Assembly: GCF_029094525.1 (NCBI RefSeq)
Contig: NZ_CP119107.1
Coordinates: 2,728,001 to 2,792,000 of the forward strand
Reading direction: 5' to 3'
From: Pullulanibacillus sp. KACC 23026
GTDB lineage: Bacteria > Bacillota > Bacilli > Bacillales > Sporolactobacillaceae
Length of the DNA stretch: 64,000 nt
The position numbers were made by a program, and so were the translations under genes. The stretch's first letter is position 1. Each line of letters opens with the position of its first letter. This document shows positions 52,888 through 64,000 of this stretch, piece after piece. The notes beneath the pieces are model-generated. The model did no database searches, was not told the DNA's origin, and was given only the letters and a program-made list of their open reading frames with translations.

Positions 52888-55290
52888 TTAGAGTGAATCA
52901 ATTATTCCAGAGGCTTCATATTCAATTAAATAAGTTTCTCCAGGTTCTGTATTGAATAATAGGAAATTATTTTCAATGGTGTTAGAGACTCTTACGCCAT
53001 TATTTGTAACAACAAAAGAATCTCCTTTTTTAATTTTTAGACGACAAGGGTTACCTTTTTTCGAATAAATGAAAACACGTTCAACCCTTCCTTCACGCCA
53101 GGAAAAATCAACCTCAAAACCTTTTCGGGCTCTTAGTCCTTTTACTTTGCCTGTCTCCCATTCTTCGGGTAGGGCGGGTAGTATTTCCATTACACCTGTG
53201 TGTGATTGCAACAGCATTTCAGCAACCCCTGCAGTAAATCCAAAATTACCATCGATTTGAAAAGGTGGATGAGCGTCAAAGAGATTAGCGTACAGTCCTC
53301 CACCATTTTGATAGTTAATATTACGCTCTGATACTAAGTTAAATAAATTCGAGATGATGGCTAAGGCATGATTTCCATCTTTAAATCGCGCCCAAAAACA
53401 AATCTTCCAGGCAAGGCTCCAACCCGTCCCCTCGTCTCCTCTAAGTTCTAAAGATCTTTTGGCAGCCTGGAACAAGTCGGGATGTTGACTTTCCGTAATT
53501 TGCCTTCCAGGATGGATCGCAAAAAGGTGAGAGGTATGACGATGATGGGGATCTTCTTCCTCAAAGTCTTTTGACCATTCTTGAAGTTGATTCAACTTCC
53601 CAACTTGGAAGGGATATAATTTATCTCGAGAAGACCTTAATTCGTTTGTTAGCGACTTATCCAGTTCTAGTACTTCTGCAGCATTAATGCAATTCGTAAA
53701 CAAATCCCAAATTAATTCCATATCCATCGTGGACGCGACACCAACCCCAACCTTTTCACCATCTGGAGCTATGAAGAGATTTTCTGGTGACGTGGAGGGG
53801 GAAGTAATTAAGTAGCCTTCATCATCTTCTACTAACCAATCTAAATAAAATAATGCCGCTTCTTTCATAATAGGATAAGAGCATCTTAGGTAGTCCGTAT
53901 CCCCAGAAAAATCATAATGTTCCCATAAATGCTGACATAACCAAGCTGATGCCATTGGCCAAATAGCCCAAACCGGACTCCCATGTCCAAAATCTCCTAC
54001 GGGAGCCGTTTGCCTCCAAATGTCACTGTTATGGTGGGCCGTCCATCCTCTGCAACCATAATTAATTGTTGCTGTCTTTTTTCCATTTTCAACTAATTCT
54101 GAAATAAACCTTAATAAAGGTTCATGGCACTCTGATAGGTTGATAGTTTCTGCTGGCCAATAATTCATTTCAACATTAATATTATTGGTCATATTACTGC
54201 TCCATGGGGGACGAATATCTTGATTCCATATCCCTTGTAAATTGGCTGGTTGAGTACCTGGCCTTGAACTTGCAATTAAAAGATAGCGTCCATACTGAAA
54301 CAAGAGCTCAATTAATGAACGGTCGCTTATACCATATTTTTCAATTCGTTGATCCGTAGGTAAAGGCTCCATACTCATATCTGAATTTAAATCCAATTCA
54401 ACCCTTTTAAAAAGGGAATGATAGTCTTTTACGTGATCATCGAGCAGGTTATTATAGGTTTTGGTGCTGCATTTACTTAGGTGATCCATGACTAATTCTT
54501 CTGGGTTTCTTCCTTCTCTTGCAGGTGATCTATTAGATCCGTTAAAACTAGTGGTTGCGTCAAAAACTAAAGTGACATGGGTCGCATCTTTTATATGAAG
54601 CAGATGATTATCAAAATAAAGATCGCCGTCATTTTCTATGATACGCAGTCTTCCCTCAAAATGCATCGCTTCTGTACGATCAAGTTCTCCATAAACCACA
54701 GGTAAATCATGAGTATAATAGCTTGGTTTCACTTCTTCAGGAGCAATCCCCTTGATAACTAGGTCCTTATCCTCTAAAAACGTCGTATATCTCTGTTTAC
54801 TAGAGAGTATTGCTGATAATCTTAATGCCTTTGGGTGACTTGCTTTTAAATGTATAACCAAAACTTGGTCAGGATAGGAAATAAACATTTCACGGGTATA
54901 CAGAACATCACCAATTTGATAGTGAGTTCTCGTAATCGCATTTTCGATATCAAGCTCCCGTTTATAGTTGTCGTATTTATCCCCATGATGCATTTTCAAA
55001 TAGAGATCTCCTAGAGGTTGATAGGATTGCGTATAAGGACCCATAATTTCATGACAAAGTTTTTCAGCCTCTGAAAACTTTTCCTCTTTTAATAAACTTC
55101 TAATCTTTGGCAAACTATTTTTAGCATTAGGGTTGTTTGAATCCTTTGGAAACCCTGACCAGAAAGTATCTTCATTAAGCTGAATATGTTCCTCCTCTAC
55201 ATGACCATATACCATAGCTCCCAGTCTGCCATTCCCTAACGGAAGAGCTTCTGTCCAGAATTCCGCTGACTTATCATATGTTAGTTTCAA
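52888..55290 (-). CDS. GH95 alpha-L-fucosidase
   Basis: This is an inverting 1,2-alpha-fucosidase-type enzyme of about 800 residues. The N-terminal beta-sandwich begins [19 protein letters not shown] and LNEDTFWSG. In the (alpha/alpha)6 barrel, [20 protein letters not shown] carries the paired Asn that activate water. [20 protein letters not shown] and [17 protein letters not shown] contain the acidic residues. No signal peptide is present, so imported fucosylated oligosaccharides are the substrate. TTG 55290 is preferred because AGGAGTGA lies five bases upstream and family members begin KLTYDKPA-like. ATG 55308 is the alternative. Confidence 0.92.
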   Translation of the reverse strand: MKLTYDKSAEFWTEALPLGNGRLGAMVYGHVEEEHIQLNEDTFWSGFPKDSNNPNAKNSLPKIRSLLKEEKFSEAEKLCHEIMGPYTQSYQPLGDLYLKMHHGDKYDNYKRELDIENAITRTHYQIGDVLYTREMFISYPDQVLVIHLKASHPKALRLSAILSSKQRYTTFLEDKDLVIKGIAPEEVKPSYYTHDLPVVYGELDRTEAMHFEGRLRIIENDGDLYFDNHLLHIKDATHVTLVFDATTSFNGSNRSPAREGRNPEELVMDHLSKCSTKTYNNLLDDHVKDYHSLFKRVELDLNSDMSMEPLPTDQRIEKYGISDRSLIELLFQYGRYLLIASSRPGTQPANLQGIWNQDIRPPWSSNMTNNINVEMNYWPAETINLSECHEPLLRFISELVENGKKTATINYGCRGWTAHHNSDIWRQTAPVGDFGHGSPVWAIWPMASAWLCQHLWEHYDFSGDTDYLRCSYPIMKEAALFYLDWLVEDDEGYLITSPSTSPENLFIAPDGEKVGVGVASTMDMELIWDLFTNCINAAEVLELDKSLTNELRSSRDKLYPFQVGKLNQLQEWSKDFEEEDPHHRHTSHLFAIHPGRQITESQHPDLFQAAKRSLELRGDEGTGWSLAWKICFWARFKDGNHALAIISNLFNLVSERNINYQNGGGLYANLFDAHPPFQIDGNFGFTAGVAEMLLQSHTGVMEILPALPEEWETGKVKGLRARKGFEVDFSWREGRVERVFIYSKKGNPCRLKIKKGDSFVVTNNGVRVSNTIENNFLLFNTEPGETYLIEYEASGIIDSL

Positions 55291-55455
55291 GTCATTCACT
55301 CCTCTCAAGTATCAATTAGATGTAACTAAAGGATCATTAAAAAGATATACACCAAAGCATTGCTTAACTCAGCTGATAACCTTTTTCAATGTATATCTTG
55401 TTTTTAAATCTTCAACAAACGCGAGGGAATTCGCTGCTCTGATAATTAATAGAAA

Positions 55456-55485
55456 GGCACGCCACCTAATAATTAAGATGGCGCT
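55456..55485 (-). terminator. Rho-independent terminator after the binding-protein gene
   Basis: GCGCCATCT pairs with AGGTGGCGTGC-type text (55456-55485). On the minus strand it is followed by CTTTCTATT. It separates the importer operon from the GH95 gene. Confidence 0.7.
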
Positions 55486-55507
55486 TTTTCTGTTTAACTA
55501 TTAAAAA

Positions 55508-57142
55508 TCATTTGAATGATTTATCATAGGACTGCTGCATAATTTGCAAATAACGATTTATACCTAGTTTATCTAAACCTTTAACATAGGTATTCCAATC
55601 TTTATTAATGTCTAGGTCACCTGTTATAAATTTAAGGGTATTCTGCTGAACATAATCATCAATATTTGTTTGTAGCATTGCCTCTTCATCTGCAACGGAT
55701 GGATCAATCCACACTGCCCAAGATGGAAAGACTTCACTAGGCTGTTTGCCATCATATAATTTGGTCGCATCTTGCAGTCTGCGTTCATAGCCATCAGCAG
55801 TATAAATTTGTGTAGATTGTACTTGTGCATCTCTAAAGGATTTAGGAGAACCATACTGAGCAGTTGGACCCCATGCGTTATTATCTGGCTTTGCTCCATC
55901 CGGTTGAGGAATTGTTGCATATTGAGGTGTGACATTTTTTCCTCCTAGAGCTACATCACCTGATTTCGGCTTACGCCAGTCCACGCCTTCTTTCCCAAAT
56001 TGCCCTTCAATTTGTCCCTGAGTTGTAAATAAATAGTCGATGATTTTAATCGCAGCAATTTGGGCTTGTTTAGACGCTTTATTTGTTAACACAAAGTCTG
56101 CCCCTGGAGCCACAGGATAGTAGTAAGTCGAATAAGAGTCATTCGGACCTTGAAGTGGTGCTACTGCTTGATAGTTTGAGGAATATAGTCTTTTTGAATC
56201 ATTAACGAACTCACCTGGATGTGTTGCAGCTCCTGCCCCGAGAATTTCCGTATTTGCATTGTTTCCTAGTTTTAGATAGGCATCACCATTTTGTGTAAAG
56301 GCACCTGGATCAATAAGTCCTTTTTGATATAAGGTGTGAATATACTCCAACCCTTGTTTCCACCCTGATTGATTGGCCGCAAAACTGACCTTCCCATTAT
56401 TCATTAACAAGTATTGATGCCCGTCATCATAAATGAACCCATCCATTAAAAAAGGAATAATATTTTGATCCGATACGTTCGTAGATCCACTTAAAGGAAT
56501 TTCATCAGCTTTTCCATCACCGTTTGGATCCTTTGTTTTAAAAGCTTCTAATACTTTTTCAAAATCCTGTGTGGTTTTCGGCATTGACAAGTTTAGCTTT
56601 TTCAACCAATCTGAGTTAATCCACATTTTTTGCGGATAGGAACAATGGTAGCATTCGTTCAATTCAGGGATCCCATAAATGTTTCCATCAGGTGAAACCG
56701 TCATAGCTTTAAAATTTTTATTTGTATCGAGTTCCTTCTGAATATGCGGGGCATACTTCTTTATTAAATCATTCAGAGGAATAAGAACACCTTGTTTCCC
56801 ATACTTTAGGAGCTCATTCGTTGAAAATTGATCAACCCAGGGGATGAGCATATAGGCATCGGGATAATCTCCGCTGGCTAGTGAAATTTGTCGTTTTTGG
56901 CTCGCAGTTGTAGAATCCCAGGTAGTGGTTTGAAACTTGAGATTAACATCAAACTTCTTTTCCATTAATTTGGTAAATGAGTTCGTATTCAAATCAGTAC
57001 CCGTATTTTCTTGAGCAAAGATCGTGAGTGTTGGTTTGCCATTACTAGCTGTTGCATCCGTTTTGTTTGAATTACCACATCCTGATAGCAAGACACTGCA
57101 GATTAACACTAAAATTAAACCAATAATCCCTTGCGTTTTCAT
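55508..57142 (-). CDS. LplA-type extracellular solute-binding lipoprotein
   Basis: This is a 544-residue solute-binding protein with a lipoprotein signal (lipobox LSGC, lipidated Cys22). The body includes LTIFAQENTGTDLNTNSFTK, LASGDYPDAYMLIPWVDQF, YGIPELNECYHCSYPQKMWI and FVLTNKASKQAQIAAIKIID, typical of the long LplA/YtcQ group. This group serves rhamnogalacturonan- and other oligosaccharide importers in Bacillus and Paenibacillus. AAGGAGAGG precedes the ATG. It is the last gene of the importer operon and is followed by a terminator. Confidence 0.92.
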   Translation of the reverse strand: MKTQGIIGLILVLICSVLLSGCGNSNKTDATASNGKPTLTIFAQENTGTDLNTNSFTKLMEKKFDVNLKFQTTTWDSTTASQKRQISLASGDYPDAYMLIPWVDQFSTNELLKYGKQGVLIPLNDLIKKYAPHIQKELDTNKNFKAMTVSPDGNIYGIPELNECYHCSYPQKMWINSDWLKKLNLSMPKTTQDFEKVLEAFKTKDPNGDGKADEIPLSGSTNVSDQNIIPFLMDGFIYDDGHQYLLMNNGKVSFAANQSGWKQGLEYIHTLYQKGLIDPGAFTQNGDAYLKLGNNANTEILGAGAATHPGEFVNDSKRLYSSNYQAVAPLQGPNDSYSTYYYPVAPGADFVLTNKASKQAQIAAIKIIDYLFTTQGQIEGQFGKEGVDWRKPKSGDVALGGKNVTPQYATIPQPDGAKPDNNAWGPTAQYGSPKSFRDAQVQSTQIYTADGYERRLQDATKLYDGKQPSEVFPSWAVWIDPSVADEEAMLQTNIDDYVQQNTLKFITGDLDINKDWNTYVKGLDKLGINRYLQIMQQSYDKSFK

Positions 57143-57168
57143 TAGAAAACCTCTCCTTCATATTGTTT

Positions 57169-58062
57169 TCAACCTTTGATCGAGCCAATTAGTACACCTT
57201 TCATAAAATGTTTCTGAACAAATGGATATATAATTAGCACAGGCAAGCTTGCAACTACTATTAATGAATATTTCATTAAATCAGCTAGCTGTTGTAACTG
57301 CATCAACTGACTGGCATTCATTGTTGAATCAGTTGTATTTAAGATAATAATATCCCGAAGCACTAGTTGTAACGGAAAGAGTGAAGCAGACTTCAAATAA
57401 ATCATGGCATCAAAATAAGAGTTCCATTGAAAAACAGCATACATAAGTACTAATACGGCAATAATCGGCTTCGCTAATGGGAGAACAACTGACCACAGAA
57501 AACGAAGATCACTGCATCCATCCATTTCACTTGCTTCCACCAACTCCTCTGGAATACTTAATTGAAAGAAGGTTCTCGCAATAATAACTTGCCAAACTGC
57601 TATTGCTTTTGGAATGATCATAGACCACCTTGTATCAAGCATGTGAAGATCTTTGACTAACAAATATTCAGGAATTAATCCACCAGAGAAAAGCATAGTA
57701 AATAAAATAAAGATCATGAGTATATTCTTCCCGAAAAAGGTTTTTCGTGAGAGTGGGTAAGCTAACACAACAGTTAACGTGACACTGACCAACGTACCGA
57801 AAACCGTATAAAAAAGAGAGTTTGCATAACCTACTAAAACTTCTGAATTACTCAATATTGCCTTATATCCTTTTAATGAAATATCAACTGGCCACAACCA
57901 AACTTTTCCTGATGAAACTGCCAGAGGACTGCTGATTGAAGAACTGATAATATATATTAGGGGGTACAGAATTATAATTAGCAGTAAAGATAAAACAATA
58001 TAAACGATAGTTAAGAAAACCTTATCGCCAAATGTATTCTTTACTGAGCGTGCTTTAATCAA
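57169..58062 (-). CDS. Carbohydrate ABC transporter permease (YtcP/LplC type)
   Basis: This is a 297-residue permease with six helices. The EAA loop is EELVEASEMDGCSDLRFLWSVVLPLAKPI. The end FVQKHFMKGVLIGSIKG is characteristic of the YtcP/LplC group, which pairs with LplB-type subunits and long LplA-type binding proteins. There is no ATPase gene in the operon. It lies 25 bases downstream of the LplB-type gene. Confidence 0.93.
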   Translation of the reverse strand: MIKARSVKNTFGDKVFLTIVYIVLSLLLIIILYPLIYIISSSISSPLAVSSGKVWLWPVDISLKGYKAILSNSEVLVGYANSLFYTVFGTLVSVTLTVVLAYPLSRKTFFGKNILMIFILFTMLFSGGLIPEYLLVKDLHMLDTRWSMIIPKAIAVWQVIIARTFFQLSIPEELVEASEMDGCSDLRFLWSVVLPLAKPIIAVLVLMYAVFQWNSYFDAMIYLKSASLFPLQLVLRDIIILNTTDSTMNASQLMQLQQLADLMKYSLIVVASLPVLIIYPFVQKHFMKGVLIGSIKG

Positions 58063-58087
58063 TTTTTACACCCTCCTTTATAAAAAG

Positions 58088-59077
58088 TTACCATAGGCCG
58101 TTGCCTGTAACGCGCTTAGCTAAAAAGTTTGAAATCAAAATAAGAATTAAATTTACAAGAGAGTTAAATAGACCAATTGCAGCGGCTAAGCTATAATTAG
58201 CATTTAGGAGACCCATTTTAAATACATAAGTCGCTAAAACCTCGGATACACCTAAATTAAGCGGATTTTGTAACAAGTAAATTTTCTCAAAACCTACTGC
58301 CATGAGATTTCCTATAGTTAGAATCAATATAATGACCATAGCCGGCATAATACCAGGAAGATCTATGTGGAGAATCTTTTGAATTCGAGATGCCCCGTCC
58401 ATTTTTGCCGCTTCATATAAAGATGGATCCACACCAGCAAGTGCGGCTAAATAAACAACAGCTGAATATCCTGTATTTTGCCAAGCATCCGACCATACAT
58501 AGATAGACCTAAATAAATTTGGATCCCCCATAAAATTAACAGAATGAAAACCAAGAGCCACTAATATATGATTTATTACGCCCAATCTAGGTGAAGTCAT
58601 CATAATAATCATTGAAACAAGCACGACAGTTGAAATAAAATAAGGGGCGTATGTTACCATTTGAACTGTTTTCTTAAATACACCCTGACGAATTTCATTC
58701 AATGCTAGAGCGAGTAAAATGGGTAACGGAAAACTTACTAAAATATGATATAGACTCAAAAACAATGTATTTTTAATGAGACTCCAAGCCATTGGATTAT
58801 TAAAAAAAAGTTTAAAATACTTAAGTCCCGCCCACGGACTGCCCCAAATCCCCTGAACCACACTGTAATCTTTAAAAGCTATTATGGTTCCAAACATGGG
58901 GATATATTTGAAAATGATGAAGTAAAGAACTGAAGGTATAATCACCAGATAGAGTTGCCAATGTTTTCGGAAACTATATTTGGCTTTCTGCCCAAGAGTC
59001 TTTTTTTTATAAATTGTTGAAGTACTGTAACCTTTATTTAACACGAGGCTACTTTTTTGAATGTTCGTTTTCAGCAT
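58088..59077 (-). CDS. Carbohydrate ABC transporter permease (LplB type)
   Basis: This is a 329-residue permease with a basic N-terminal cytoplasmic stretch (KKKTLGQKAKYSFRKHWQLY) and six helices. The EAA loop is PSLYEAAKMDGASRIQKILHIDLPGI. The motif NPLNLGVSEVLATYVFKMGL is typical of LplB-type subunits. It is first in the importer operon. A promoter with a cre-like site and upstream GGTACA boxes lies in the 340 bases between it and the regulator gene. Confidence 0.93.
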   Translation of the reverse strand: MLKTNIQKSSLVLNKGYSTSTIYKKKTLGQKAKYSFRKHWQLYLVIIPSVLYFIIFKYIPMFGTIIAFKDYSVVQGIWGSPWAGLKYFKLFFNNPMAWSLIKNTLFLSLYHILVSFPLPILLALALNEIRQGVFKKTVQMVTYAPYFISTVVLVSMIIMMTSPRLGVINHILVALGFHSVNFMGDPNLFRSIYVWSDAWQNTGYSAVVYLAALAGVDPSLYEAAKMDGASRIQKILHIDLPGIMPAMVIILILTIGNLMAVGFEKIYLLQNPLNLGVSEVLATYVFKMGLLNANYSLAAAIGLFNSLVNLILILISNFLAKRVTGNGLW

Positions 59078-59223
59078 AAACTCCTCCCCTTAGTCAACTC
59101 CTTGAGTAAAATGAACTACCTTTAATAACATGCAAAAAAATAATTTTCTCCACTCCTTTTCGTTTAAATTTGACCATTTCGATCAGTTACAAGAGAATTA
59201 GTTTACCAGTTACGAAGGTAAGA

Positions 59224-59238
59224 TGTTTCCGCTTTCAT
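59224..59238 (-). promoter_or_regulatory. cre site (CcpA) overlapping the importer promoter
   Basis: ATGAAAGCGGAAACA fits every position of the Bacillus consensus WTGNAANCGNWNNCW. It lies between TTGACA (59248-59243) and the expected -10, the usual place for repression. Confidence 0.65.
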
Positions 59239-59300
59239 AAATTGTCAAAAAACTTTTTCTTTGTGATGATTAAGATACCATACGAGCTTAGTGATGTGTA

Positions 59301-59412
59301 GGTACAATCCATTTCTTATGGTACATCCTTCAGGAATAGCCTTTTTCTCCTACTTTCACACCCGGTAACACAATAAGGTACAATCGATTTATCAAGGTAC
59401 ACAATCGGTACC
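59301..59412. repeat. Direct repeats with GGTACA boxes, candidate AraC-type activator sites
   Basis: Two 25-base copies (59301-59325 and 59377-59401) agree at 21 positions. Each starts with GGTACAATC and ends with GGTACA, 19 bases apart. They are spaced 76 bases start to start, with an extra GGTACC at 59407. Confidence 0.6.
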
Positions 59413-59417
59413 TATAC

Positions 59418-61706
59418 TTACTGTTGGATTAGATTCCCATTTATTGCTTTCCTGTACTGATTCGGAGTCACATTTAACATTCGTTTAAAGGCTCTCCGAA
59501 AGGAATGCGAGCTATTGTATCCAACTGTGCAACCTATATCTTCAATTTTCATCTCTGTTTCAATTAAAAATTGAGCAGCTTTCTTCATTCTAATTTTCTC
59601 CAGATACTCCATAAGATACATGCCTGTTTGCTGCTTAAACATTTGTGCCACATATTTTTCCTGTAGATCAAGTTTTTCCGCAATTTCATTTAAAGTTAAG
59701 TTTGCATCTCCATAATTATCTTCTAAGAATTCTTTAATAATTCGGATCATCGCATTATCCAATTCAATTTTCTTTTTATTAAATGAACAACAGATCTCTT
59801 CAATAGCTTGATTAAATAATTGATGAATTTGTTCTAATCTATCCGTTGATTCCAAACTTTTTAATTTTGTTTGTAAGGCTATTAATTCACTTGATTCATT
59901 TTGCCTTTTTATATCTAATGTTTTAAGCAATGTTGCTTTTATTTCATTAATAAGCTGTAAAGCCATCTCAATGGATAATTGATTTTCACTAAAGTTTTCT
60001 TCGAAAACTCCATCGAGTAGCGCTTTAGCTGTGGACGCTTCTCCTGTTTTTAAAGCATTAATGATTTGCAATTCTTGATCGATCGTATATTTATATATAA
60101 TGGTTTCTTTTTTAAATTCATCGTGCCAGAATAAACCAGATTGATTCATTAATACCGAATAATCCATTAATTGCTTAGAATCTTGGAAGGATTGATTCAC
60201 ATCTTCCAATGTTTCAAACATTGATCCAATGGCTATTGTTATAGAAAATTGATACTTCTCTTCAATACATTGAGTGATACTATTAATCTCATTTCTAATC
60301 TTTTGGAGATCCTTTGCTTTACTTTCCAATTCAATCCAATATATGAAGACGAGTTGATCAACACTGTAATTTGTAACTTGAATATTCTGATCCAATTGCA
60401 TTAATGTATCTTTTGTTAATAATCGAGCAATAGCCAGTTCATTATTATGGATCTTGTTTAAATAACCATTGAATTTTAAAATGCCAACATATCCATAATT
60501 CTGAGGTTTCGAACCAAAATGTTCATTTATCTCTCTTATTTCATCTATTGAATAAACATCACCTTGAATAAGGCGTTTTAAGTACGTTTCTTTAAGTATA
60601 GGAAGCTGATGAGATAATTTATTTTCTAGGGATTTATTTTGGGAAAGAAGCTTCCCAATATTTCCTTGTAAAAAACGATACTCATCTTTTAATTTTTCTC
60701 CTTCTAATCCAAGGTGCTCTTTAACCGTTAAAACTAAACCATGTATTGGACCACTATTTTTTATTGCAAATACCAAGCAAATAAAACCACCTAATATTAA
60801 GGTCAATAAGGTAATCCAAAGAGACATTCTCTTTACAATATTCGCGCTTTTTAACAGACTACTCTTAGGTATACCGGCTACATAGTACCAACCATTATGA
60901 GGGGAATACGATGTTATAAGTAAGGTGTCATTATTTAAGAAACGATGCGTGTTCTTTTTGTACGCCCATGGCCTTAGATTCAAATTCTTTATTTGTCTAT
61001 TACTAATTCCATTTTTTGCTAAAGTATTTCCATCTTGATCGGTGATGTAGGCCCAGCCGCCGTATAGTTTTTCAAAATTTGTTAAAAGATCATCAAATTG
61101 ATTTTCATTGATCTGAACAACTAAAGTACCAATAGGTTGATTGAAACTATTTAAAGGAAGGGATTGGACATAATTTATTGTAGTATGTGCACCGTTAGTT
61201 TTTGACGTTAACGGAATAAAATCCCCATTATGATTTTTCTCTAGTACATTTTTCTTCCAATCTAAAAAAGAATTATGACTGTAGTTATTTAAAGAATAAA
61301 AATCCTTATCCCGATAAAACACAGATTTAGGAGTAATTACGGTTTGATCCCTTTTTATATATAGATAACAATTTTGCAAATAGTCATTCGTAGTCGCATA
61401 ACTTAGTAAATCTTTTGAAATATTCCATGCGAGGAAAACTGAGCTTTTTTTATCCGAATCTCTTAAATTGAGCAACTCAATGACATCATTGTTAAACGCA
61501 AACTGTCTAGTAAAATTTCCAATTTCATTCATTCTCTGATCTAGAACAAGCTCACTTTGTTTTAACACAGAAAAACTGTTTGTAATTGAACTTGAAATTG
61601 CTAAATTAATCGAAATTCTATAGATAATAAAGCCCGTTATCATGGGAAGGATTAGAATTAAAAGGTAAGAAATCATAAACTTTTTAAATGTAACTGTGAA
61701 TCTCAT
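59418..61706 (-). CDS. YesS-like membrane-anchored AraC-family regulator
   Basis: This is a 762-residue regulator, close to the length of Bacillus YesS. One membrane helix lies near residues 10-30, an extracytoplasmic Cache-like sensor domain at about 31-285, and a second helix at about 290-312 (LWITLLTLILGGFICLVFAI). A cytoplasmic linker follows, then a C-terminal AraC double helix-turn-helix (ANLTLNEIAEKLDLQEKYVA, EDIGCTVGYNSSHSFRRAFK, NVTPNQYRKAI). It probably senses an extracellular oligosaccharide and activates the importer next to it. It has its own transcript. Confidence 0.9.
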   Translation of the reverse strand: MRFTVTFKKFMISYLLILILPMITGFIIYRISINLAISSSITNSFSVLKQSELVLDQRMNEIGNFTRQFAFNNDVIELLNLRDSDKKSSVFLAWNISKDLLSYATTNDYLQNCYLYIKRDQTVITPKSVFYRDKDFYSLNNYSHNSFLDWKKNVLEKNHNGDFIPLTSKTNGAHTTINYVQSLPLNSFNQPIGTLVVQINENQFDDLLTNFEKLYGGWAYITDQDGNTLAKNGISNRQIKNLNLRPWAYKKNTHRFLNNDTLLITSYSPHNGWYYVAGIPKSSLLKSANIVKRMSLWITLLTLILGGFICLVFAIKNSGPIHGLVLTVKEHLGLEGEKLKDEYRFLQGNIGKLLSQNKSLENKLSHQLPILKETYLKRLIQGDVYSIDEIREINEHFGSKPQNYGYVGILKFNGYLNKIHNNELAIARLLTKDTLMQLDQNIQVTNYSVDQLVFIYWIELESKAKDLQKIRNEINSITQCIEEKYQFSITIAIGSMFETLEDVNQSFQDSKQLMDYSVLMNQSGLFWHDEFKKETIIYKYTIDQELQIINALKTGEASTAKALLDGVFEENFSENQLSIEMALQLINEIKATLLKTLDIKRQNESSELIALQTKLKSLESTDRLEQIHQLFNQAIEEICCSFNKKKIELDNAMIRIIKEFLEDNYGDANLTLNEIAEKLDLQEKYVAQMFKQQTGMYLMEYLEKIRMKKAAQFLIETEMKIEDIGCTVGYNSSHSFRRAFKRMLNVTPNQYRKAINGNLIQQ

Positions 61707-62216
61707 TAATTCTCACATCCTCTAAAAACACTTTTATAGAAAATAGTTTGTAATAAACAGATTTGGAAATACCAAAAAATTTTCTGGAAATGACTCTTGG
61801 CGATAGCAGTTATTATGGTAATAAATTTTCTTTGTAATTTCTTCCAAAGTCCTTATACCTTATAAGTATTAAAAAAATGGTGACTCAAGTAACCAAAATC
61901 ACTGTATGCGAACTTCGAATAAACCCTTAAAATTATTAAATTTTAAAACTAGCTCCTAATTATAAACTCCGTGAGAGAAATGCAGTCTGCCACGGAGTTT
62001 TTTAAAATTATTAAGCTATATTTAGTTCATAAGGTTTTTTTCTAATTAACCCATTTTTAAATTCGAATATTCAGTCAACTATTTCGATATAACAAGGCTA
62101 TCAAATAAAGAAAGGGGCGTCGTTCGAGTATAGTTTGAGCAATATTATCCAATTATGTTGGTTTCTTTTAAAAGGAATAAAGACTGGTCTTCCACCAATC
62201 CTATCTCTGTTGCCAT
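61707..62216. other. Spacer between the regulator and GH2 genes
   Basis: 510 AT-rich bases without a gene. A hairpin with arms AACTCCGTG (61965-61973) and CACGGAGTT (61991-61999) followed by T residues on the plus strand can end the GH2 transcript. The regulator promoter should lie between about 61,720 and 61,900. Confidence 0.6.
61965..62003. terminator. Hairpin terminator downstream of the GH2 gene
   Basis: A 9-bp perfect stem (61965-61973 with 61991-61999). The T run is on the plus-strand side, so on the minus strand termination may be partial. Confidence 0.55.

Positions 62217-64000
<1,784 letters not shown>

Larger units (their letters stand above)
59078..59417 (-). promoter_or_regulatory. 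Promoter region of the LplABC-type importer
   Basis: A 340-base spacer with a layered layout on the minus strand. GGTACA boxes at 59301, 59320, 59377, 59396 and a GGTACC at 59407 lie upstream of TTGACA (59248-59243). A cre match overlaps the -10 region. The first ATG is about 140 bases further. The arrangement suits activation by the adjacent YesS-like regulator and repression by CcpA. Confidence 0.6.

Noticed and set aside
26264-55290. Fucoidan or ulvan (sulfated algal polysaccharide) utilisation locus
   Set aside because: It was tempting because of fucosidases, rhamnosidase and two sulfatase-like genes. However, both sulfatase-like proteins lack the Cys/Ser nucleophile, no lyase or fucanase is present, and nothing is secreted.

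Overview
The window looks like chromosome from a low-GC, endospore-forming Bacillales bacterium. The evidence is a SpoIISA/SpoIISB toxin-antitoxin pair, a LysM plus SleB/CwlJ-type cell-wall hydrolase, a BsdB-BsdC-BsdD decarboxylase cluster, a linearmycin-type (LnrLMN) ABC exporter with its two-component system, and YwhD and DUF1450 proteins. Strong AAGGAGGTGA-like ribosome binding sites precede many TTG or GTG starts. I cannot name the species. I saw no rRNA, tRNA, CRISPR or prophage genes.

Bases 1-16,500 are a mosaic of housekeeping and accessory genes: a DltE-type reductase, an Old Yellow Enzyme, a GltC-like LysR regulator, the YkvT-like hydrolase, spoIISAB, a broken sugar kinase, a Bcr/CflA drug exporter, a lipoprotein, a double-psi-barrel/DUF3889 protein, a DUF4173 membrane protein, a PadR/HAAS pair, a RibF paralogue, YwhD and DUF1450. 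This part is peppered with a 27-bp palindromic repeat (GAAACGCG-N11-CGCGTTTC). It sits at 3' ends of genes and often supplies the stop codon or the last residues. I found 13 copies, all before 16,020.

Bases 16,500-25,600 hold the UbiD/UbiX-type (prenyl-FMN) phenolic-acid decarboxylase cluster with its LysR activator, followed by the two-component system and ABC exporter.

Bases 26,000-64,000 form a large, almost entirely minus-strand sugar-catabolic island without the 27-bp repeats. Sub-locus A (26.3-39.9 kb) has a GH78 rhamnosidase, two Gfo/Idh/MocA dehydrogenases, a TIM-barrel isomerase, an AraC regulator, an ABC importer and two sulfatase-like proteins. Both sulfatase-like proteins carry Thr where sulfatases need Cys or Ser. 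A small amide/amino-acid operon (creatininase, IclR, APC permease), a nested tandem-repeat array, a MATE exporter and a MITE-like element lie between 40.1 and 47.2 kb. Sub-locus B (47.5-64 kb) has GH29 and GH95 fucosidases, a complete-looking oxidative deoxysugar route (two SDRs, an enolase-superfamily dehydratase, an FAH-family hydrolase), an LplABC-type importer, a YesS-like membrane AraC regulator and a GH2 beta-galactosidase that runs off the right edge.

None of the glycosidases or sulfatase-like proteins has a signal peptide, and neither importer has its own ATPase. The island therefore appears to import oligosaccharides, probably energised by a shared MsmX-type ATPase encoded elsewhere, and to degrade them in the cytoplasm. 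Imported fucose- or rhamnose-capped oligosaccharides would be trimmed, and the 6-deoxysugar oxidised to pyruvate and lactate.
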